From Porites lobata (lineage: Eukaryota > Cnidaria > Anthozoa > Scleractinia > Poritidae), in the NCBI GenBank assembly GCA_942486035.1, contig CALNXK010000094.1:1498501-1562500 (forward strand): a DNA stretch of 64,000 nt. The letters run 5' to 3'. A model generated the notes under the pieces. That model was not told where the DNA came from. It ran no database searches and was given only the letters and a program-made list of their open reading frames with translations. This document shows, piece by piece, positions 56,201-64,000 of the stretch. The position numbers and the translations under genes are program-made. Within the stretch, counting starts at the first letter, position 1; each line of letters opens with the position of its first letter.

Positions 56201-59200
56201 ATCCTGAGTGGATGAGTTTGTAAACGGATAAATAACGGTACATTGTATCGCGTGGATAGCGGTAAACCATAAGAGTGTATGTGTCTTTTAATGCACACGG
56301 AGTCGCGTGAACGTAGCCTCGCTTCTAAAAACAGAGCAATATCATACCTGTAACCGTGATACCCCAGACTGCAGTTACATTCGCCAGTCACAGAATTACA
56401 TAATGAAGCGCCCTCGGTCCCATTTACACTACACTGACACTTGGAAGCACAGAGCATCCCATAATACCCGGCAGGGCATCTCTCCGTACAATTAACACCA
56501 GACCATCCAGGAGTGCATGTACACGAGCCATTCACGTGATTGCATGACGCTCTGTTCATGCAGTTGCACCTCTGTGAGCAGTTTGCTCCGTACCATCCAT
56601 CCGCACAGGCTTCTTGGCAGTTTGGACCTTGGAATCCACGTGGACAAGAACAGCTTCCGGTAACTGGATCACATGATCCGGGACAAATGCACCTGATTAA
56701 GAAACAGTAATTTAGGCTTGTGTTAATAGATTGGTTCTTTCATTAAATAACAAAAATCCTGTTGCTTTGGATTTTGAAACCATTTTTAGCAAGAACTGAT
56801 AATATGGTTCTTAGCGTGTGTGTAGCGAGCCGACTCCGCATACTTTAGATTATGGCGTATCACGTGTCTCATCGTTCTCGTAGAAATCTTTCAAGTCAGA
56901 AGAAGGAGCGAGAACATACAGAGTCAAAAGTTCGTTCGGTAGAGCAAAGCACTCGACTACGTGGCAAGGGATTGCTAGCAGACTTTCTTTGTCGTAAGAC
57001 CTGATACGCGCTCCAGCTACCATGCACTTAAGGTACGTTAGCTCTTAAGGTAACGAGGCGCATCTCGCGTTAACTCAACGTCATGGTAGGTTTACGGTAA
57101 TTCTCCTGCGAAAATCGCATCACAATTCGATCACGTTCGAAATTAGCGGCAACCTCGCAGCCACATGTTGCCAAGAAATTGCCGCTAGTTTGCACGCCTG
57201 ATTTGAAATCACACCAAAGATCGCCCGTGTAAGCCGGCCTTTAATGAAGAACACTAACCTTTGAGAACAATTCGCCCCAAATACTCCGGGAATAACCGAC
57301 ACTTGGCGACAAGACTGCTGACACGTTTTACCAGTCCATCCAGCAGGGCAGACACACTGGCCTGTCACGTAGTCACACCTAGCTCCATTGGCACACTGAC
57401 ACCTCTCATTGCAGCCAGCTCCACCTGAACACAGCCTATCGCATAGGTAGCCATGGTAACCAGCTGGGCATGTGCAGTACCCATTTATGGGATCACAGGT
57501 TCCACGAACACAGGAACATGTCTGCGTACAGTTATGGCCAAATGATCCTTCAGGACAGGCTGCCAAAACATCATATTAAACGTTATGGTTATAAATTGAT
57601 AAACTGCTCATGAAGGACTTTGTGACAATTATCTGGTTTTAATCAGCGACGCCGGCTATTTAAACGGAGTTTAGCCAGTGTTAACTAAACCACGTTGTAA
57701 GCCATTTTCAGTTCGCCCGACGCTTTTACCTAAACACCGTTTGTCGTGAACGATTTCATGAAAACAAAATGTACACTAGAAAAGCTTTTATCTTCTTAAA
57801 ATAAATCACGCGAGCACCAAATGGAAATAATTTCTTTGTGCCTCCTTGGGGCTTGCGTTTAGCGCTTGTGCTTGCGCTTTATGCTCACCTCGCAAACCTC
57901 GCAAACAGCAAAACCATCCTGAATTAACTGCAATTATTGCTACCATTTTTTTCCTTCTGCTCAGCAATTATAGTTACCTTGATTACATTGCGCTCCAGTC
58001 CAGCCCAGTTTACACAGACACTGCCCAGTCACGTGGTGACACGTTCCTCCATTTGCACAATCACATTTCTGTTGACACTTGTCTCCATAGTAACCCACAC
58101 TGCAGGCCTCTAGACAAGAGCTTCCCTGGTAACCAGGAAAACACAGACATTTTCCAGAGACTTGATCACAGGATCCATTTCCATGGAAACATGTTGGACA
58201 CGGCTGACCACAGTTGGAGCAGACTTGATCACAACGTTGACCCTTCCAGCCTCGATCGCAAGTGCAGTTTCCGGATAGCGGGTCACAACCTCCATGGTCA
58301 CATGAGCAAGATTGTGAACAGTGTAAGCCCCACTTTCCAGCTGGGCAGGGAACGTCGCAATGTGGCCCTGTAAAACCAGGCTTGCACGTGCAGACGCCAG
58401 TGACTGGATCACAGCCTGTAGATTGGGAGGCGGTGCATCCACACTTAAAAGCACACTTCTGACCATAGTAGCCCTGTGGACACGAGTGTTCACATTTGGG
58501 ACCCTTGTATCCAGGTACACAGAGGCAACTGCCGTTAACCTGTTGAACGAAAATGATTGCTAACGGTCAATATAAACAAAAACAGTCGCGTATATAAACG
58601 GGTGTGCAAGTCCGTGGTTGTATTCTTATTCTCCTTTAGTTATCGTGCATAGCAGTGTTACTGAGAAGTGTCGCGGTGTGACAGACGTTCAGTGTAATAT
58701 AAGATTACTTTTTCCACGACATCTACTGTCTCCGCAAAATCGAACATGTCAGTTGAACATCTAGATAAAGGCTCTGTGGTCCTCACTTCCAAGATTATTT
58801 AACCAGTTTAATTAGGCGATGGGCTCCTATAAAAAGAACAAAAGGCTTGTGCGGACACTCCAATCAACCACTCGCACACCCGAGAAGATACACAGGGCAG
58901 ATGATCTGCGCGGGATAAATGCTATTTGAAAAGTGCATTTGGTGCACCAATCGCTTTACTTTTACTTTCATAATTTAAGGAATACGTAAAGCTACTGCTA
59001 GATTTCCATCCCATGATAAATCGCTGTGATGTAAGCCACAGTAGTCGGGCAACTATTCATCAGGGCTATTACTAGGATTTCGATTTGCCGGGCATATGCA
59101 TAGGTGGGAAACTGAGAAGCTAAAAAGTTGGGATGAATTTAGGTTTCTGGGAAACTGCCCACCTACCCCTCCCCTAAGCCAACATTTTGCCCTAAGTGAG

Positions 59201-62200
59201 AAGTAAGTTTTCATGTTGACTTAGGGGAGGGGTTCCCAGGAACCTAAATTGATCCAAAAGTTCTTTATGTTCTATTTTCCCTTTATTTTCTCTTAAAGTA
59301 GTCGGGGTTCGTGCTCATAGTAGCCAGGGGAAATCCCCGGCCCCTGGCCCTTAGTTACAGCCCTGATTCGTAATAAGCAATTACATGACATTCAGAATTG
59401 TAGCTTGACAGACCTGATTGCAGATTCCATTGTGTTGACATTGGCAGACATTCTGACAATTGCTTCCCCACGAGGTATCATTACAAGGCTTGGAGCAGTC
59501 GCTACCAGTCCAGCCTGGAGAACACTGACAGCCATCAGCAGTTCGGCAGGTACATTGACCATTTACAGAGTTACACAGCGCACCGTTCACACACGAACAA
59601 GTCATGGAGCAGTTCTGGCCCCAGAAGCCCTGAGAACAAGGCTTGTCACAGAACTGACCAAAGAAACCACTCCGGCAGGTACAGGATCCTGTAAATGGAT
59701 ATCAAAACCCCAGTATCTACATACAAATTCTCCAAACTGATCTCTATACATTTCCTTAAAGAATGAGTTAAGAGAATTTGTTAAAAGATCACGGCAATTT
59801 TACTTAGGTGATCATTTTATTAATTCTCATAACTTATCTGTTGACTATGTATGGATATTGCTAGGAGAAAATTGATCTTGGTCACTATTGGGAATTAAAG
59901 GGTTAACTGTCACTTCTATTAGACGGACACCTCGGTAAAACGGACACTAGAGTTGGTCCCTGCCTTTCTTTAATCCATTTTACTCCCGACGGACGAACAC
60001 TCTGTGTGTGGACTTGGGCGGATTAGGGTGGATTTCCACGGTCGCAATTTTTTTACGAGCGTACGCACGTAGGCTCGATTACCAGCCGCTGTTCGGAAAA
60101 AATGAGCCCGGATCAAGACCGGACCCGGGAGACGGCGGAAATCGAGCCTAGTACGCACGCAAATTCTGCAATTACAGGCAAAGTATGGAAAGTCGTGCGT
60201 AAACGTAAAAGTTGAACCCCGCTGCACTTTTACGTTTAGGCGCGGCGTTTCATACATTGTCTCCGTTTTGTTTACGGACGTCAAAATTTAATACGCGGCA
60301 GTGGAAATCAACCCTAAGAGAGGGTTGACTACTTGTAAGTATTCAAACACATGAACATCACAGGTACGTGTACATAAAACTGACCTGTCTTGCGATCACA
60401 CGCTCCACTATTTCGACATTCGCACTTACGAAGACAGTTGACCCCGTATGACCCCCCAGGGCAGGGTCGATTGCAGAGCACCCCCGCCCATCCTGGTTGA
60501 GTACAGTTGCAGGTGCCATCTATTCTGGAACATGTTGCATTGTTCTGGCATTTGCAATCGTAACTGCAGTTGACGCCATACGTTCCCGATGGACAAGGAT
60601 ATTGACATTCACTGTGCAAATGAGAAAACGTGATTAATGCCTTTCTAGGGGTATATTAGTGAAATGGTGATGGTCCAGTGTTTAATCCTCCGACCCCTGA
60701 GAAGGGAGACCACTATCAAATTTTTTCTTTACCGTGCCACTACTGAATGAAACAGAAAGGTCATGAGAATAAAGAAATGACAAACTAAAAAGCTCTTGAT
60801 CGTCAACAAAAAATTGTCCACATCAGTAACATAAAACAATGTATAGAGATTAGTATGGGGAATATGCATACCGTAAATGATCTACTTGACACTCGCTGCG
60901 TTAATTTAATTTTGGAGGTCCAAGAGGGGACCAGGAGCTGTGTCACGGCAGTCCAGGTCATTTTGTTTAATTTTGCCAATTACTCGCCCTCGATCGGTAT
61001 GGAACTTAAAGTAAGCAAGGAAATTGCATGGAAATGACAAAATCAGAGATTCGAGACAAACAAATATGCCTCCTGAACAATATTTTTGAATTTGCAAACA
61101 GCATAGATCATCTTTGAAAAACTGTGAGGCTGAACAGTTTTCAAAAACCCTAATTTCAATCCGTTTCAATCTTCTTCCGTTTTGCCCATCCGTGGCATCT
61201 GTTGTAACTGTTGTGTTATTTTAACCTTCCTTTAATGTTTTAAGCGGTTATTTTTACGTTTCTCTTAATTCAACAGGCATTTTATAATTACCTAATTTGG
61301 CTGAATTTCGTGACACAGCTCCTTCAATACATAGGAGGCGTCTAGAAAACCATATCGCTCTTTCGCTCTTTCAAATTTCACCTTCGAGGTCAGAATTCCT
61401 GTTCAGGGTCATTGCGTTGTTAGAGCGGTTTTCACTTGACTGTCGAAAGGGATTGGTTTTGGTTTTGGTTTTGCTTTTACTACGCCCTTTGGTTGGCTAG
61501 TGTATTTACTTTGGTTTTGGTTTTACGACATTCAAGTGAAAACCGCTCTATCATCAGTCTGTTCTTATTTTGAACTTGACATTGAACAAGACGCAATGTG
61601 CAAACATTTGTTAATCAAGGAAGAAGCTGAATAAATTAAATCATGTTGCTCCTTTTTGCTAATTCCTAGTATTTAGGAGTAACTTTCACGGAGGGCGTCC
61701 CATTAGACAGGGGGCGTTTGTTAGAGAGGGGCGTCTAATAGAAACTTAACATCGTAAAGGGGCATTTACTAGGCAACAGGCGTTTAATTAAGAAGGGGGT
61801 CAATTAGATCATTTACGGTAGTGATATTGGGGCCTGGAGGGTCATTTACATCCGATTGCTGATCCCGAACATCATGGGAGGGCTCGTTTATCGATTGTCT
61901 CACGAAAGTCACTGTGATATTTTGAACACTAACTACTGGTATTCATCAGGCGTTGATGTCGCTGTGTATGAGAAAACCTCCACCCGGTTAGCGGCTCAGT
62001 TGGGAGCATTTAATTTTATTGATAAGAAACTGTGGCTGTCAAATATCCAATTAATAATGATAACTGATCTGAGTCAGTGGAGTGCAATTTGGTCTGAAAT
62101 CATATGCACGAGTCCGATTAAGTGTATAAATGGGTAACTGTGACATGCAGCTGGGCTTAACTCTGTCACTGAATAGCATCATTTTCAGGGGCGAATAGCA

Positions 62201-62807
62201 ACATGTATAGGCATCTTTCGAAAAAAAAGTCCTTGAACTTACTCTCCGTGATATCCTGGCAAGCAAATACATTTCCCTGTAAATCTGTCACAAAACGTGG
62301 CCGACTTCTGACACGAACAGTTCTCGGAGCAGTTTACACCCCATGTATTAAATGGGCAGGGTTTATCGCACACCTCTCCGGTCCACCCTGCGGTACAGTT
62401 ACACGACCCTAGTTTCGGATCACATGATTCACCATTCTTGCACTGACATCTCTGCGCACAGTTGTAACCAAAATACCCAGGACTGCAGACCTTTTCGCAG
62501 CTTGCCCCATGATAACCTCGCCTGCAATGGCAATCACCAGTGGCTACATCACAGCTGCCATGCTCCGTGCAATTACATTTATTAGAGCAATTGAAACCAT
62601 AGTAACCTGATTTGCAAGGATGTTGGCAGGTATAGCCATAGTAGCCAAATAGACAATTGCAATTAAATGTGCCGTTTGCCTCAGAACATTTGCCGCCATT
62701 CAGACAAGGGTTGGATGAGCAACCATAATGTTCACAACTGGGGCCATGATATCCATGGTAACACTGACAAGATTCACCAGAGACGTTCAGTATGTTGTTG
62801 CTATAAT
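49883..62807 (-). CDS. CED-1/Draper/MEGF10-like multi-EGF transmembrane receptor (5' end missing)
   Basis: Single-pass receptor of the engulfment-receptor type. Minus-strand exons: A 62807-62243, B 60611-60385, C 59688-59414, D 58539-57978, E 57559-57259, F 56692-56348, G 55042-54376, H 53798-53427, I 52325-51893, J 50214-49883. They join in one open frame (4079 nt, 1358 residues plus stop), which supports the model. The ectodomain holds about 24 EGF/laminin-type repeats of the CxCxNGxxC...GxCxCxxGxxGxxC type. A membrane-proximal region, one transmembrane helix and a Tyr-rich tail follow. Family knowledge (CED-1, Draper, MEGF10/11) suggests recognition of dying cells or particles; that role here is inference. 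Exon A begins mid-protein after a CACAG acceptor, so the signal peptide (and any EMI domain) lies upstream, untraced. Confidence 0.85.
50437..50582 (-). mobile_element. tRNA-derived SINE, copy 1 (receptor intron I/J)
   Basis: On the minus strand: A box TTAGTTGGTTAGAG, B box-like GGGGTCGAATCATGG, then AAGCCTGATTTTTTTTTTCA and a body with TTGCGACTTTATCTTCGAGG. The head contains a GCAGAGGTCA variant. Confidence 0.75.
50992..51150 (+). mobile_element. tRNA-derived SINE, copy 2 (opposite orientation)
   Basis: TAGCTCAATTGGTTAGTATA (A box), GGTTCGAATCCCGGC (intact B box), then AAGCCTGAATTTTTTCAGGT and GTTGCGACCTTAACTGTGAG, collinear with copy 1. The two copies face each other about 410 bp apart. 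Confidence 0.75.
51290..51634. mobile_element. MITE family B copy 2
   Basis: Shares CGTAAAAATAACCGCT, AACATTAAA, ACGGATGG and GAAGACTGAAACGGATAGAA with the reverse complement of 60933-61323. Ends AGGAGTCCCGAAACG and CGTGACAGAGCCCCT are decayed TIRs. Confidence 0.7.
51659..51838. mobile_element. G-rich MITE with GGATC ends
   Basis: CAGTGCCGGATCCAGACC faces CTAGATCCGCCACTG. The interior has two long G-runs (near 51690 and 51725) and a C-run near 51803. Confidence 0.7.
51893..52325 (-). CDS. Receptor exon I: Ser/Thr linker and unrecognised membrane-proximal domain
   Basis: Starts VAATTASEDG, has a Ser/Thr-rich stretch (GSSTTTDPPTSRSS), then about 70 residues with alternating hydrophobic pattern: HVFMVRLLEDEMQ, RVVCVLLDNFTVV and ITSELQVEYYSGKL, reaching the membrane at MHLPLIIGASVG. 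Together with the end of exon H (FSLIVNDTIEELHDRVRMRD) this looks like a small alpha/beta fold. A SEA-like or cell-surface stalk domain is possible but not demonstrable by eye. It is not seen in CED-1/MEGF10 proteins I know. Acceptor CGTAG at 52326, donor GTAAGTAAAG below 51893. Confidence 0.82.
52326..53426. other. Receptor intron H/I with an unexplained GC-richer block
   Basis: 52800-53280 is richer in GC than its surroundings and holds AATCCGGGCTCGTTTCCAGT and CATGGCGCGAAATGGCCTGA. A 61-codon minus frame at 53062-53247 has no recognisable motif. Probably an old repeat; not assigned. Confidence 0.35.
53427..62807 (-). CDS. Receptor exons A-H: about 24 EGF/laminin-type repeats
   Basis: Exon A opens with one classical EGF repeat (SSNPCLNGGKC) and then repeats such as CQCKNGESCDPKLGSCNC. 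Exons B-D continue (CKCQNNATCSRIDGTCNC; CDCANGGTCHHVTGQCLC). Exon C has a repeat with an inserted CRTADGCQC. Exon E carries a short non-EGF insert (RQVSVIPGVFGANC) before the next repeat spanning E/F. Exon G alone encodes five repeats. Exon H has one unusual repeat (CPVCSSHAIGPC) and a last repeat that breaks off after HHINGLC. Most introns cut inside repeats rather than between them. Many N-x-S/T sequons are present (NCSN, NCTA, NCSE). Confidence 0.88.
55080..55285 (+). mobile_element. LINE 3'-tail-like fragment
   Basis: GGGCTCCTATTGATAACAG, GAAGGGATTACCCTAGTTAA, ATAAAGGTTTACTACTACTA: a tail ending in a short TAC repeat, the look of a CR1-like LINE 3' end. In the receptor intron between exons F and G. 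Confidence 0.5.
59060..59366. mobile_element. MITE family H copy 4, with a nested foldback
   Basis: TCAGGGCTATTACTAGGAT and CCCTTAGTTACAGCCCTGA ends; core CATAGTAGCCAGGGGAAATC. The left half is interrupted at 59136-59250 by an inverted repeat (AATTTAGGTTTCTGGGAA facing TTCCCAGGAACCTAAATT). Confidence 0.7.
60933..61323. mobile_element. MITE family B copy 1, 391 bp
   Basis: Perfect 15 bp TIRs AGGAGCTGTGTCACG and CGTGACACAGCTCCT. The core is shared with 51290-51634 in opposite orientation. Confidence 0.8.
61422..61549. mobile_element. MITE, 128 bp, AGAGCGGTTTTCACTTGA ends
   Basis: AGAGCGGTTTTCACTTGACT and TTCAAGTGAAAACCGCTCT are near-perfect TIRs around a GGTTTTG-repeat core. It may be flanked by TA. 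Confidence 0.8.
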
Positions 62808-62844
62808 CTGTGACAAGGGAGAAAATATATAAAAATATCAAAAA

Positions 62845-63792
62845 ACTATATATATATATATAAAAATATACAAAATATTACTGGTTATTACCATGGGTTA
62901 GGGAGACAGACTGCTGGCGAGATTGATGCAAACGCGCCTGCTCAGCTCTATCTATATTATAATTACAACCTTTACTTTTATCCTGCTTCTATTGATAACG
63001 TCACAGATTATTTTCACTAATCAGCTTTCGCAGCTTAGAAGGAGTAAAAATGATCAGTAATATTTGGTTTGTTGGCTCTACAATTACGCTTCAATCACAA
63101 TGACTACAGGTCGAGCACGGTTCTTTAATCAAAAGTGATCATATGCTGTTTTGATTTACATCAAGGATGGAATTTTTCTTAGGATAGAAACTTCTTACAA
63201 TTGAGGTGTCATTAAATGATATCGATCAAGGACTACAATGTCTGTAGAAGGCTTTCCTTCTATTAAGACACAATCAGTAAGTCGTTGAGAATTGGTGCTT
63301 GTTTGAGCCAAATGACCACTTAGTTTTCAGTACGGAACCTGAAGTTTTCTGTGAAGTAGGCAAAGTGCCACTGATCTCAAATTATTTATTTTTCTTTTGT
63401 AAAAACTCATTTTCATAGTCCTTACCATTCCTTGGTAAAAGGAAAATAAACTTGAATTAAGGTAAATTTTGACCTAATGCATAACAAGTATTATAGACTA
63501 CGAGTAGTCCCCCATTTTTCCTCAGGGATAGTAGAGCGAGCAAAACGCGAGCGCGCGTGAAAATCAACCCACGCGAGAAATGCAAATTATCTCCGGTACG
63601 GAGTATAGGAGATAATGACTTTCTACGTGTTATTTCTTGGGCATGTTGGTATTATCATCCCTTATTGGTGTTAGTTAATTATCTATTGTGCTATGTAGCT
63701 ATATATATTTGTTAATGTATGCTGTTTGTCACTCTCGCTCCAGTACGCTGTACCAGGCAGATAATTTTTTGTTAGGCACAAGAAGACGCAAG
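62845..63792. other. Upstream of first visible receptor exon; no exon recognised
   Basis: Begins with a TA run (62847-62862). No minus-strand EGF or signal-peptide exon was found to the window end. 63490-63590 has GAGCGAGCAAAACGCGAGCG and looks related to the interior of the MITE at 16387. Confidence 0.45.
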
Positions 63793-64000
63793 ATGCCCCT
63801 TCCGGGACAAGTTGCTCCCGATTTGCGAGAAGAAGGTTCTTCTAACGCTGGTTCTGATGGTTTTCATTCTTTAGTGCAGCAGGCTGTAGCTGATTCGATG
63901 GCTTCCGTTACCATGCAGATATCGTCTTTAATCGACTCCCGCTTCGACAACTTTAAGAAGCAGTTCACGGAGGAAAATTCTTCATCAGTTGAGGCAGCCG
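63793..64000 (+). CDS. Start of an open frame, probably of a mobile element (runs off window)
   Basis: Open plus-strand frame with ATG at 63793, continuing past the end. It begins MPLPGQVAPDLREEGSS and continues with FHSLVQQAVADSM and LIDSRFDNFKKQFTEEN, a predicted helical segment. This resembles N-terminal ORFs of multicopy elements that I recall from coral genomes, but I cannot name the element class. The frame is also open upstream of the ATG back to at least 63750, so the true start may be earlier. Upstream (63520-63590) lies a GC-rich MITE-like segment. Confidence 0.4.
   Translation, partial: MPLPGQVAPDLREEGSSNAGSDGFHSLVQQAVADSMASVTMQISSLIDSRFDNFKKQFTEENSSSVEAA

Larger units (their letters stand above)
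60869..61820. mobile_element. Composite transposon in receptor intron A/B
   Basis: TACCGTAAATGATCTACTTG at the left mirrors TTAGATCATTTACGGTA at the right. Inside are the elements at 60933-61323 and 61422-61549. The right part has repeated GGGGGCGTTTGTTAGAGAGG-type motifs. Confidence 0.7.

Noticed and set aside
57846..58373. 175-codon plus-strand open frame
   Set aside because: Shadow of receptor exon D; Cys-rich EGF codons leave the antisense frame open.

Overview
This is a 64 kb piece of an animal nuclear genome with AT-rich, intron-dense genes and many short non-autonomous DNA transposons. Three multi-exon genes can be traced exon by exon, and their reading phase holds across every splice junction I assigned. 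The gene content, the multi-EGF engulfment-type receptor and the palindromic MITE landscape look like an anthozoan cnidarian, most likely a stony coral. The organism call is inference; I cannot name the species.

Layout. 1-8.6 kb holds no confident gene: MITEs, two related arrays of an ~83 bp satellite (about 3.3-4.4 and 6.0-7.1 kb), a non-LTR reverse-transcriptase relic split by a MITE, and one unrecognised open exon-like block. 8.6-30.1 kb (minus) is MSH2, with 27 coding exons visible; the last ~95 residues were not found. Its introns contain a Gypsy-like pol relic, a LINE 3' end, SINE/tRNA-like sequence and a remarkable nest of transposons. 30.35-40.76 kb (plus) is a complete CEP43/FGFR1OP gene (14 coding exons, 415 residues). 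It sits head-to-head with MSH2, with only 205 bp between the two start codons. 41-49.8 kb is intergenic: MITEs, a broken single-exon rhodopsin-class GPCR (43.8-44.7 kb, minus), and a 947 bp foldback transposon with a 9 bp target-site duplication. 49.9-62.8 kb (minus) is the 3' portion (10 exons, 1358 residues) of a CED-1/Draper/MEGF10-type receptor, with about 24 EGF/laminin-type repeats, one transmembrane segment and a tail with two NPxY motifs and paired YxxL motifs. Its signal-peptide exon(s) lie outside the traceable part. 63.8 kb to the end is the start of an open frame that I suspect belongs to a mobile element.

How the genes relate. MSH2 (mismatch repair) and CEP43 (centriole/ciliary base) share a short bidirectional promoter with two E2F-type sites, which suggests coupling to the cell cycle. 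The EGF receptor is convergent with CEP43 and is unrelated in function. The most unusual material is the receptor's membrane-proximal region and tail, and the layered transposon insertions, two of which carry clear target-site duplications.
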